A stretch of DNA of 24,467 bases, taken from NCBI GenBank assembly GCA_001275005.1, contig JWZX01002035.1, positions 1 through 24,467 on the forward strand, written 5' to 3'. Both the position numbers and the translations under genes were made by a program. Numbering within the stretch: position 1 is the stretch's first letter; every line of letters starts with the position of its first letter. The DNA comes from Chrysochromulina tobinii (taxonomy: Eukaryota > Haptophyta > Prymnesiales > Chrysochromulinaceae). This document shows positions 1-11,900 of this stretch, in pieces. The notes beneath the pieces were generated by a model. It did no database searches. It saw only the letters and a program-made list of their open reading frames with translations, and was not told the origin of the DNA.

Positions 1-590
1 CCTTCGCCGCCTCCGCCGTCTCCACCCCCCTAACCACCACCACCACCATCGCCACCACCGTCGCCTCTACCATCGCCACCTCCGTCGCCTCTACCATCGC
101 CACCACCGTCGCCCCCTCCATCGCCACCGCCATCTCCACCGCCACAATCACCACCACCACCCTCGCCTCCACAGTTACCACCACCACCATCGCCAACGCC
201 ACCCTCGCCACCTCCATCACCACCGCCTTGCCGCCACCACCCCGTCTCCGACGTCCTCCCCTTTGCCTGCTCTAGTCCCTCACCGCCATTGCCACCCTCG
301 CCCTCGCCGCCACCGTCGCCAGTGCCGTCCTCGCCGCCTCCGCCGTCCCCGCCGCCCTCTCCGCCGCCTCCCTCACCACCTCCTTCTCCACCGCCGTCGC
401 CCCCACATACGCCACCCTCGCCATCGCCTTCACCGCCGCCTTCGCCTCCACCTCCTTCGCCGCCTCCGTCGCTCCCACCGCCTTCTCCTCCATCGCCTTC
501 ATCACCGCCTTCGCATCCACCTTCGCCGCCACCATCACTACCCCTCTGCCTTCTCCTCCACCGCCTTCACCACCAGCCTCTTGTATACTC
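1..590. repeat. C-rich low-complexity tract (CCN-type short repeats)
   Basis: The + strand is almost only C and T with scattered G and A, built from short imperfect units of the type CCGCCGCCT, CACCACCG and CCTCGCC. One + frame (289-648) reads as a Ser-Pro/Pro-Pro repeat beginning MPPSPSPPPSP, like algal hydroxyproline-rich wall proteins. Other frames give Arg/His- or Ala/Val-rich shadows. No domain is visible, so I treat it as a repeat tract. It could be the 3' end or linker of a Pro-rich protein from a gene to the left, and that cannot be decided here. A similar tract lies at about 14390-14930. Confidence 0.7.
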
Positions 591-798
591 TTGGCATGCA
601 AATATTGTGTGCTCAAGAAGATTGCAAAATGGGGATTGCGGTTTTTGATATGGGATTTTGTGGGAGATTCAAACTTTGGATTTCGAAAAATGTCAGTCAA
701 TCCAAAATTCCAAAAAATCAACGAAGTTTGTCGCCACCGACGGCGACCTGCGAGTTCCTGCGAGTCTCCTGGAGCGAGGAGGGGACAGAAAGCGCAAG
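591..798 (+). promoter_or_regulatory. AT-richer leader / possible promoter and 5' UTR of the giant IPT gene
   Basis: Between the C-rich tract and the first credible start codon the composition switches for about 140 nt to A/T-rich sequence (about 595-735), which is exceptional in this window. It includes GTATACTC near 582 and runs such as GCAAATATTG and CGAAAAATG. The frame of the giant gene stays open upstream to an ATG at 658, but the residues it would add are not signal-peptide-like, so the start at 799 is preferred. The promoter role is inferred from position and composition only. Confidence 0.35.
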
Positions 799-2902
799 AT
801 GCTGTCGTACCTGCTCACGTCGCAGCTCTTCCTGTTTGCGATGCCGGCGGCGTCGGCGTCGTTGGGCACGTACCTGTTCTTCTCGTCGAACAACATCATC
901 GAGAACCCCGCCGTCGGCTTCCAAATTGTGGCGCAATGCACTGGCACGGCGCCGACCTTTGTCAACGCCAATCCGTTCATCGCAGGTGGCACGTTCGGCA
1001 GCGTCAACTGGCTCGATGGCTGGTCGTTCTTCAACCTGCCCAACCGCCCGGGCTTTGTCAGTGGCAGCTTCACCTGCCCCGAGGCGGCGTTCGTGCTCGT
1101 GACGCTCAACGCCCAGCAGTATGTGGACACGACGTACCGATTCCGCTACAACGGCCTGCGAATCGATCAGGTGACTGTGAACGGCGTGCCGCCCGGGGGT
1201 GTGACCACCGGAGGAACCCTCGTCACCTTCCGCGGCTTTGGTTTCGATGCGGGTCCTATCGCCTTCTGCCGCTTCGGCAGCTCGCGTGAGGTGGTGGTGC
1301 CGGTGCTGCAGGTGAGCAGGGAGCGGCTCCTCTGCGCCACGCCTGCATGCAAGTGCTCACCACGGCGCCATCGCCATTTCCCCACAGGTGAGCAGGGAGA
1401 GGCTCCTCTGCGCCACGCCGCCCGTCGGTCTGAGTGGCGACGTGCATCTGCTGCTCTCGAGCGACGACGCTGTGTACATCGACACCGGCCTCGACTATAC
1501 GTCCTACCTGCAGCCGACCATCTTTTCTGGCATCTCGCCAGAGGCGGGGCCCAAGCGCGGGGGGACACGTGTCACGCTCACGGGCAACGGCTTGGCTGCG
1601 TTTGTGTCGGAGTTGCAGCCCCTCTCTCAACAAGAGATGACACAGGTGATTCCGTTGATTGCCCTTGATTATCCTCGATTTGCCCTTTATCTGGATGGGA
1701 TTTGGATTGATCTGGATGGGATCTGGATTGACCGAGCTCCCCTCGATGCCGCAGATCGCGCGCTGCTTGTGGGGTGGCGGCTTCACTTCCACCCTGACTA
1801 TTGCAGGAAACCTTCGCAACAGAGGCAGCTGGCTGAGCCCACAAGCGCTGCGCGTGGAGGTGGTCGATGCCGGCAGCCTCGACTCGAACCTGACGCACCA
1901 GTCCCAGCACCCGCCCGCGCCCGCCTCGTGGCGCTGTGGCTTTGCGACCTACGGCACCGGCGACGGCTGCGACTGCGCGTGCGGAGCTCTTGATCCCGAC
2001 TGCGACGACACCAGCACCGGCAACCTCGGCGCTCTACTCGGCGCTTGGAATTGCATGCCGGGGCAAGTGTGCGTCGCCCCGGGCGTGTGCTCGGGCGACG
2101 TCGCACGCGTGCAGCTGCGCGGCCTCGGCCTCGCGGCAGTGCGAACCAGCTCAGGCTTGTCGGCGCCGAGCCTCTCTCAGACGCCCGCCGAGTCGATTGC
2201 GGCGTCCATCCCCTCGATCACCTCGATTGTCGCCGCCGACCCGAATGATGGCGATTCGGTCGCGTCGGTGGGCGACACTCTGACCATCCACTTTGATGGC
2301 GTGACCAATTACGCCGCCGGTGCGCTGCGCGGCAACCGCTCGTTTGTGGACGACATCTTCCGCTTCTCGACGGCGCTCGGGAACGACTACACGGGCGAGT
2401 GGGTCGCCTCCTCCATGGTGGACGCCAGCCAGAGCCTCGCGAGCGAGCGTCTGACGAGCATGGAGGATGATCTGGTCGCCAAGGGTGCCAACCTGCCGCC
2501 CACGCCACGCCCAATCGTCGATTGCGCCGGCGTCGTGGTGGGCGAGCTGACTGTCGGCGTCAAGGTGATCACGGCAATCGCCACCATGGGCAAGTCGGCG
2601 CACTCGGACCAACTCTTCGTCGACGTGACGGAACTCAAGCTCAAGAAAGCACCGCCCGCCGCGCGACATGGCGTGCGGCTGCTCGTCGACATGCTCGGCG
2701 TGGCCGAGCTCGAGGAGACGACTCAGAAGGAGACCACGCACGGCGAAGGCCTCTACCCATTCCCCTTCTCCAAGTCCTTCACACTCGCGCCACTCTCGAA
2801 GCTCGCCGTGAAGCTCGCGACGGCGCTCGAGGCGGCCGATGAGGAGGAGAGCGAGATGCAGCTCGTGGTCAAGACCATTTTCCGAAGCGGCAGCGCCTCG
2901 AC
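799..2902 (+). CDS. Exons 1-3 of the giant gene: signal peptide, IPT repeats 1-2, Cys-rich module
   Basis: Exon 1 encodes the signal peptide and the first IPT repeat (VPPGGVTTGGTLVTFRGFGF, then CRFG). Exon 2 begins at 1388 and carries the second IPT start (ISPEAGPKRGGTRVTLTGNG). Exon 3 (1755-2902) completes it and holds a compact Cys-rich module around 1927-2096 with CDCACGALDPDCD followed by further Cys pairs. I have seen CDCGCG...DPDC-type modules described in algal and bacterial surface proteins but know no assigned function. A segment at about 2215-2400 with ADPNDGDSVASVGDTLTIHF looks like a beta-sandwich repeat, and the rest of exon 3 is unassigned. Confidence 0.7.
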
Positions 2903-5900
2903 GTACGGCGTCTGCCACATGACGTGCTCTGATGACCTCTGATGACCTCTGATGACCTCTGATGACCTCTGATGACCTCTGATTGCCTCCCTCATCAGGT
3001 ATGGCATCTGCCACGTGTCGCTCAGGGCACTGCTCGTGGCCGGGCAGGACCTCTCATCCATGGCGCCGCGCCCCGTGCTCTCCCCCAACGGCAAGGAGAC
3101 CCTTGGGACGCTGAGCGTCTCGGTGGTCGCTCTCGCCGCGCTTCGCACACTCAATGAGAGCTCTGGCGGCGGCGCGCCGGGCTCGGTGAGCCTCAAGCTG
3201 TCCGTGCATGAGGTGTTGCTCGTGCGCCCGCCCAAGCCCATCGCGCCGTTGGTCATCCACGTGGACTTGCTCGGCGTCGTGTCGAGCACCTCGGCCGCGC
3301 TCACCCCCAAGGCGGGCGAGGCCGTTCCGGCCAATTTCGACGCCTTGTTTGCCCTCGAGCCCGGCACGGCGCCACGTGAGGCCGCCATCAAGGCATTCCA
3401 ACGGCCGCCCACGTCCACTGCACGGCAGGGCATCAGAGCCGTGCGTAAATTCATCCAGGAGAAGCTGATGCAAGGTTCGATGAAATACTATGGAGCGCGC
3501 GTGTGCATCCTCGGGCATGCTCAGTTGGGCAAGATGGTACGTTGATTGCCACGGATTGCCACTGATTGCCACGGATTGCCACGGATTGCCACGGATTGCC
3601 ACTGATTGACTGTCGGGCACGCTCAGTCAGGCAAGACAGTACGCGTACGCCCAGCATGCATGTGCTCAACACGGCGCCCAAGATGCGCGCCCACCACGGC
3701 GCCCAGTCTGCGCGCTCATCACGGCGCCTTCCCTCGCTCACTTCCCCACAGGTGCTCACCAAGGCTCTCAAGCAGCTCGAGCAGCACATGCGCGACCTCT
3801 CGTACTCGCTGTCTGGTCACATCAGCGTCTCGTCCGCGCTCATCGGCGAGGCGGACTCGCAAGGGGTCCTCACCATGTGGGACCTGTCTGGTGGAAAGGA
3901 CTATGGGTCCGTGCTACAGCCGTACCTGTGCGACGGCTCGGTCTACCTGCTCGTCGTGCCCGCGCTCGATGTATCCATCCTGAAGACGATGTACGAGCTC
4001 TATGTCGGCCGCTGGCTCAACGCATTGCGCCTGGGTGCCCCGAACACGACCGTCATCCCCGTCATGACCAAGGGCGAAGATCTGCTGATGTCCGCGGAGC
4101 GGCGCGACCGTTCAAGTGCGGTGCTCGAGGCCGCATGCGCCCCGCAGGTCGAGTGGTTCAAGTCGCGCCTCGAGCAGTTCCAGGACTCCGTGCCGGAGCA
4201 CATGCCCAAGCTCAAGATCCGGATCGATCTCTTTTCGTGCGTGAGCTCGTCAGTTGGAGGCGAAGCCTCCGTCGAGGTGCGCACTGATGACGCCTGATGA
4301 CGCCTGATGACGCCTGATGACGCCTGATGACGCCTGATGACGCCTGATGACTTCAAGTCCAATGTCCTCGCTTCCCCACAGGTGCGCGCCATCGCCGACC
4401 ACTCGCATGACGGGCGTCGCTGGATGATGCCCTCGAGGCTGCCCGATACGGCGCCTGAGGGCTCACGCGACCTGTGGAATCACCTGAGCGCACGGCCGGG
4501 CTACGAGGTGCGATCTCCTCACGTTGGTCTTCTCACGTTGTGTCAAGCCGGCGGCGTGGCGGCTCCAGCGGTGGCGGTGGGCCCCACGTATGCGGTGTGC
4601 CTCTTGCCGCCCGGTCGGCAGGGGAGCGCTCTTGTGGAATTCTCCGTCAATGGGCAGGTGGGTGATGAAACCTGATCGAGTGACGAAACCTCATTGAGCG
4701 ATGAAACCTGATCGAGTGACGAAACCTCATGCGCCCGCAGACCCATGATGATCCCTGAGGGCCTCTGATGACCGCTGATGTCCCCTCCCATCAGGACTTC
4801 TACTCTCCGCGAGAGCTTCTCTTCTGATGACCTCTGATGACCGCTGATGACCGCTGATGACCCCTCCCATCAGGACTTCTACTCTCCGCGAGAGCTTCTC
4901 TTCTTCGACGGTTCGAACTTGACGAACGCGACCGAGGCTTACCTGCCGCCCGTCCTCACTATCCTCCTCCTAAGCGCCTCCGACGCCACCGAACAGCTCA
5001 GGCAGGTCATCTCAGCGGCGCTCGGGCTTTCGTTTTCTGCCGGAGATCAACTGACGGATGCCCTGGGCGCGCCGACGACCATGGCCGACGACGAGGTGCG
5101 CAGGCTTGTGGGCCTCGCTCATGCATGCGTGCATGCATGCGCTCGCGACGGCTCGCGCGCGCCCAGCGCATGCATGCGCTCATGACTGCGCTCCCGCACA
5201 TGCATGCGCTCACCACGGCGTCTCACCCTTCCCCACAGGTGCGCGAGCTCTTGATCTCGCAAGGCGTGCTCGAGTGCAGCTCGAGGACGACGCGCGTGCT
5301 CACGACCAGGACGACGCGCGATGAGCTCTTCTTGGAAGTGCGCGCGGCTCTGATGAGCCCTGATGATGAGCCCTGATGATGAGCCCTGATGAGCCCTCCC
5401 TTGATGAGCCCTCCGTGATGAGCCCAGATGAGCTCTGATGAGCCCTGATGAGGTGATCGCCGCTGAGTACCACGGTAGCCGAGTGCACTTGCATTCTGCT
5501 GAGTACCCCCCTCATCACACGTCGCAGGCGCTGGTGCCCTTCCCGACGCACGTGCCCAACATGACGCTCGAGCTCATGCCCACGTGGGACCATCCCGAGG
5601 ACGACGGTTTCGTCCTCCTCGCTTCCACAGCGATCGGGCCCTACCGGCCGTGGCTGCGTGCCGTGTTGAGTGCCAATCGGACCACGTCGCTGCGGGCGAT
5701 ATTCAACGGCAGCTACTTCTACTTCCGCTACTATGAGCAGGTGCTCGCCTCGAATGACCTCTGATGACCTCGAATGACCTCTGATGACCTCTAATTACCT
5801 CTACTTCCGCTACTATGAGCAGGTGCTGCACACGTTCTGGCCTCGCGCCGGTCCGGCACTGCGCGGCGATGAGCCGTGTTGCACCCCAAGCACACCCGCC

Positions 5901-8900
5901 GCCGCCGCTGCTGCCGAGGACCGTGCCGTCCCGGGCACCGCCTCGGAGGCGGCGAACGCGAGCGTGGCAGTGACCGGCTTCGGCTTCGACGTCTTCGGCG
6001 CGTCAACGCTCGCGACGACGCGTTGCAAGTTCGGCACCGTCATCACCCAAGTGATCTCGATCGAGCTGAGCGGCATCGTGCTGCCCGGAGCGCCGTCCGC
6101 GCCGCCCCGAGCGCCCGAGCCCCCTCCCTCCTCGGCTGATGACGGCGCCTCATCAGCGGGTTCGTCAACGGCGGCAACTGCCGGTACGAGCCATGCATGC
6201 ATGCACCGACAAGGCGCGCTCTCGATGTGCTCATCCCCCCCTACGCTACCTCGAACCCTAATTAGGTACGAGCATGCATGCATTTGGCACTCTCGACGTC
6301 TTCCTACAGGTCACGAGCGGAGAAGGCAGCAACAGTGCTACCGGTAGCAGCAGTGCCGACAGCAGCGGCGGCGGAGGCGGCGGAGGCGGCGGAGGAGGCG
6401 GAGGCGGCGGAGGCGATGGAGGCGTTGCGAGCTGGGGTGGGAGCGGCGCAGGCACGCTTGTACGCTGCAGTGCTCCAGATTTCGATCTCGTCGCTCCAGA
6501 TGTCGATCTCGTGGGCGTGGGTGGCACGGCGGAGGTTGAGGTGACAATTGCCGTCTCGGAGTACCCTTTGAGCTTTGCGAGCCCTCTGATTGCCCTCTGA
6601 GTGCCCTCTGAGTGCCCTCTGAGTGCCCTCTGAGTGCCCTCTGACTTCCCTCTGATACTGATTGCCTTCTGATTGCCTTCTGAGTGCCCGCTGAGTGCCC
6701 TCTGTTGGCACAGGTGACCATCGCCCTCAATAGCGAGCACTTCCTCTCCCAGCATGCATGCACACGCTCACTGCGGCGCCCATCCTTCCACAGGTGACCA
6801 TCGCCCTCAATGGCGAGCACCTCCTCTCCGCCCGCCCCCCCGCCATCTACCGGTACAACCAGCAGTCCGTCCTCTCCATCTTCCCCACAAGAGGACCGGT
6901 AGGGGGCGGCACGCTCGTCACTGTCCGGGGGTACGGGCTCGTCAACGAACCTACGTTCGCCCCTGGGGTCTCCGACTTCAGCCTCGCCCTCAACGACCAC
7001 CACTACCTCAGACCACTTAGTGGGAGTGGCTTCACGTACGTTGCCTAGCTCGAGACCTCTCTGATTGCATCTGATTGCATCTGATTGCATCTGATTGCAT
7101 CTGATTGCCTCCGATGGCCACTAATTGCGTACGAATTGCGTGCCTCATTAGGTACTACGAGGACCCTCACGTCTTCGGCATCTTGCCCACCGGAGGCCCC
7201 AAGCGTGGCGGCACGCTCGTCACGGTGAGTGTGCTCGGAGTGCACGCCCTGATTGCATCCCTCATCACTGCTTCTCGTCACGGTGATTGTGCACGGAGTG
7301 CACGCCCTGATTGCATCCCTCATCACTGCTTCTCGTCACGGTGATTGTGCACGGAGTGCACGCTCTGATTGGCTGCTCGGGCACGGCTTCCACAGGCCCC
7401 TTGATTGCCCTTCTCCTCATCCCATCAACTCTGAGCGCCCATGGTTGCCTAATATGGCAGGTGCTCGGTCGCGGCTTCCATGGCCTCGGGGCCGACGTGA
7501 GCGTCGCGCGTTGCCTCTTCGGCGAGCAGACCTCCTACGGTCGGGTGATCTCGATCTCGCCAGATGGCACCTCGCTCACATGCCTCGCGCCCACCCCGTC
7601 GCCCTTGGAGTTGGGCTGCGTCATGCCGCCGCCGCCCTTCCCGCCGCCGCCGCCGCCCTCGGCGCCGCCGCCCTCACAGCCCCCCTCGGCGCCGCCGTTG
7701 CCCCCCTCAATGCCACCCTACCAGCCGCCGCTCAATATGACCAATACGACGCTCGGGCTCAATATGACCAACGCGACCAATACCACGGTGTGTGCGCTGA
7801 TCGCCACCGAGAGCCGCTGATGACCACTGATGACCACTGATGACCATTCATTGCCACTGATTGTGTGCGCTGATAGCCGCTGATTGCCATCGAGAGCCGC
7901 TGATGACCACTGATTGCCACTGAGTGTCCCTGGACGCTGCTTCTCGTGGCCTCATATGACCTCTGATCACATCGCTCATCAGGCCTTCAACATGACGAAC
8001 GCGACTAATTACAGCATCATCGAGATCATCACCGTTTCAGCGCCTCCAACGCCACTCCCTGTAGCCGTCGAGGACGCCCATGCGCCCGCCCACTGCGCCG
8101 GCTCTCTCCTCACGCTGCGCATCGCACTCGATGGTCAGGTGATTACCTGATTGCAACTACATGATTGCAATCACCTGATGCAATTACCCGATGCAGTGAC
8201 CTGACATGCGCTCGATGAACAGGTGATTGCAGCTGATGGCAACTGATTACATGTGAGTGATGCTGATTGCTCTCCGCACGTTCCATCTCACCCCATCTCG
8301 CCCCATCTCACCCCATCTCGCCCCATCTCACCGCATCTCGTTCCATCTCGCTCGCCAGATTCGTATCAACTCGTACGGCGATCGCCTCCCGCCGCCGCTG
8401 AACGAGAGCACCCTCGACCTCTCTGACGAAATCGACGAAACCCTCGTCGCCAACGGCGCCAACGCCACCGACACGGCGCTCCTGCTGAACTTGACCAACG
8501 GGACGAATACTACGTCCCCCCCGCCCATCGGCATGCCCCCCCCTTCCTCGCCTCCACCGCCGCCCTCGATCGACGCGCCGCCCTCGATCGACGCTCCCTG
8601 CTTCTTCGGCACCTGCCGCGAGTTCCTTTATTACCTCGGGCCGGCGCTCTCCTCAATCTCGCCCTCGGGAGGTCCCGTCCGGGGGGGGTTTACCGTCACG
8701 GCGCTCGGCCGACGGTTGGATGGGATGCGCCTCAATGCCTCCATTGCGAGGTGCGTCACCCCTGATGGACCCTTGATAACCCCTTGGTCGCCCCCCTTGA
8801 TGACCTCCTCGATGACCTCTAATTGCCTGACGGTCACCCCTTGAGTGCAGATGACCCCCTTGATGACCCCTAATTGCCTCATGGTGATCCCCTTGATGAC

Positions 8901-11900
8901 CCCTAATTGCCTCATGGTGATCCCCTTGATGACCCCTAATTGCCTCATGGCCTCCCCCTTGAGTGCAGATGCGCCTTCGGCCGCCTTCATGTGCGCGTGA
9001 ACTCGAGCGCCGACGACGGGGCGCTCAACTGCACCACGCCGCCGCAGCCGATGGCACACGCGAGATTCGCAATCTCGCTCAACGGGCGCGACTTCACACC
9101 AGCGAACGGCGTGAACGCCCACGTCGGCGGCGTGAACGCGCGCGATCGCGAGTTCAGCAGCGCGATGGGCGGCGTGGGCGGCGCCGTCGTGGGCGGCGTG
9201 GGCGGCGCCGTCGTGGGCGAAGGGGGCGCGGCCGGCCTTGCCGAGTGCCGATTCCTACCCGTCGACGCGCCGTCGCGGGCGTGCGAGGAGTATGACGAAG
9301 CTCGGCTTCGGCCCACCACGCTCGCCCGGTGCCGCTCGAGAGCGGCGGTGGTCTTTCGGGCAGCTGCGGCGGCCTTGGCGGCGAGCGCGGGGGCTGTGGA
9401 AACGCCTGTGGGGTCGGCTGTGGAATCGGCTGTGGGGTCGAAGTACCGAGGGGGGATGGGCGGCGGCATGGGCGCCGACCTGAGCGGCGGTGATTACGAC
9501 GAGACGGGCGCCGACTTGAGCGGCGGTAACGAGACAGTCGCCGTGTCGGGCGCGGCGGCGGACCGGCTGGGCAGCGGTTACACCGACACGATCATCTGTC
9601 TGCTCACTACGGAAAGTCTCCCACAGAATGCGAGCGCCGTGCGTGTGCAGCTCGCCCTCAATGGAGAAGACTATCTCAACCCGATCTCGCCGGTGTGCCT
9701 CTGATGGCCTCTGAGTGCCTCTGATGGCCTCTGATGGCCTCTGATGGCCTCTACTGGCCCCTGATGACCTCTGAGCGCGTCTGAGTGCCACTGTGTGCCT
9801 CTGAGTGCCGCTGTGTGCTGAGTGCAGGTGCGGATCTCCATCTACCCAAGCCTCCAAGTCCATTCAGTCACGCCGCCCGCCGGCACGAGCCACACGCTCC
9901 TCCTAGTGCAAGGCGTCGGCTTCTCCGGCCTGCTGCATGCAACCCCTCGGTGCATCTTCACCACGGCGCGTGGCGGCAGGTTTCGTCAGACGAGCGCCGC
10001 CACGCGGCTGAGCGATACGCAGTTGCGATGCCACTCGCCGCGGGACGTGTACGGACTCGTGCCGCCGTCGTGGGCAAATGGCACGAGCGACAGCCATGGC
10101 GTCGCCCACGACGGCGCGTCCGCCCACGACGGCGCGTCCGCCCACCACGGCGTCGCTGGTGGCGGCGGAGACGGCGGTGGCGGCGGGCTGCTCTACGTAC
10201 GGATTGGGATTACCATCAACGGTGTTGACGAGACTCGAGCTACCGGTGAGATCGCACCGACGCTGCCCTGGCAATTGCGCCCGCCGCCGCCGCCGCCGCC
10301 GCCACCTCCCGAGCCGTCGCCGTCGCCTGATGACGACGGTAATTCGACCGAGACGACGACGACCACCCCCCGCATGCCGCCATCCGCTGTGCCGCCGTCG
10401 CCACCGGAGCCACCGGAGACAGACGCGCAGCAGCTGCTTCGCCTCGCCGCCCGTCTCGCCGCAGAGTCGTCGACGGAACTCAATGCGAGCAGCGCCGATG
10501 CATTCGTCATCTTCCCGCTGCCAGCGCTCTCGACCGTTTCGCCGACCGGGGCCTTCCTAAACGGTGGCGTCCCCTTGACCATCTTAGGCAGGGGCTTCGT
10601 TATTCTTCGCGAGGTGCGCGCCGTCGCGGGCAGCGCCGTGTTGGGCGGTCAGTGCCGCTTCGGCGGCCCGTCGGGCGTGCGCGTGCCCGGTACGGCGCTC
10701 GACGACGGCGCGTTTGCATGCGCGTCGCCCGCATGGGGCGCGCGTGCTCCTGGGCGCGTGTCGATCGAGATTTCCGTCTCCGCTCCGCTCGGCGCCGAAT
10801 ACGCCGACTGGGTAGGGGGGCGACGAGACCCTATCCTCTTCACACTTGCCCGCCCGTTCACACTCTCCTCTGTCCTACCAACCGGTGGGCCTGTGTACGG
10901 GGGGACGTGCCTCTACCTGCGCGGCGACGGCTTCGAGGGCTATGCGCGCACCACGCCGTCGGCCTCCCTGTGCAAGTTCGGACCGTTTGAAGGCCATGCG
11001 TTCGAGGGCTACCCGTAAGTTCTACACGGAGCCCTCTGAGAGACCAACTGATGACCTCCGATGACCGCTGATGATCTCTGATGACCTCTGATGACCTCTG
11101 ATGACCGCTGATGACCACTGATGACCCCTGGTGACCTCCTCTCCATCTGCAGCCATGCGCTCAACGGCACCGTTCAAGCGACGCACTCCAGCGCCACCCT
11201 CGTTCTCTGCTTCGCTGCTCGTCCCCCCGCTGTCGGTCTCTTGCCGTCAAGCGTCGCCCTACGACTCTCACTCAACGGCATCGAGTTCGCTCCCGGGGCG
11301 CACGCAGATTCTCGGGAGATGCCCTTCTATCAGTACGCGGATGAGGTCGACATCACGTACGACGACGTCAAGTACTCGTTCCGCATGACACCCAAGGCGC
11401 ATGACACGATGGTCCTCAAGATCCGAGCACAGTGGATCGAGGTGCGCTACCGCGAGCAGGCCGACGGCTCCATGTACGCGGCCTACGGCGTTGAGTCGCA
11501 CCAGGTCTTTGCCAAGGAGGAGGCCCTCGGCCTGCGCTTGGTGCTCGATGGCGTGGCCGCACTCCTCCCGACCCTGTATGACCGGCACTCGGACTTCACC
11601 GGCAAGCTCATAGGTGATGGCGGCGCCAGCGTCAAGGAGGCCGAGGCGATGAAGTTGATCATCACACTCAACGCGACCGAGAGCGGCGTGATCAAGCACG
11701 AGGACGACGTGATCAAGCACGAGAAGCCCGCGAGCAACAACATCAACCAGGGCGACCTGCTCGTCTCCTTCACGCTCGCGGACACGTCCCGCGTCAAGAA
11801 GATCGGCGCGTTCAACGGGACCCTCGAGTACGCGAGTGCCGGCGCCGCTGGTGGGGCGGTGGTGCAGCGGGCGCGCACCACCTCCGACTTGCAGACTCGG

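Noticed and set aside
263-1102. Arg/His/Pro-rich + frame overlapping the first exon
   Set aside because: It is a frame shadow of the C-rich repeat tract and of exon 1, with no protein-like sequence in the second half.
3606-3983. Separate small ORF with an intact GHAQSGKT P-loop
   Set aside because: It lies within intron 4, is a diverged copy of the exon 4 end, and its continuation is the out-of-frame shadow of exon 5.
4277-4381. Possible CRISPR-like or other repeat-spacer array
   Set aside because: The units are about 10 nt, contiguous and without unique spacers, and lie inside GT-AG introns of a eukaryotic gene.
7311-7460. Extension of exon 14 upstream through open frame
   Set aside because: The frame is open by chance across the intron 13 repeat. 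The IPT strand TLVT|VLGRGF is continuous only if 7225-7460 is removed.
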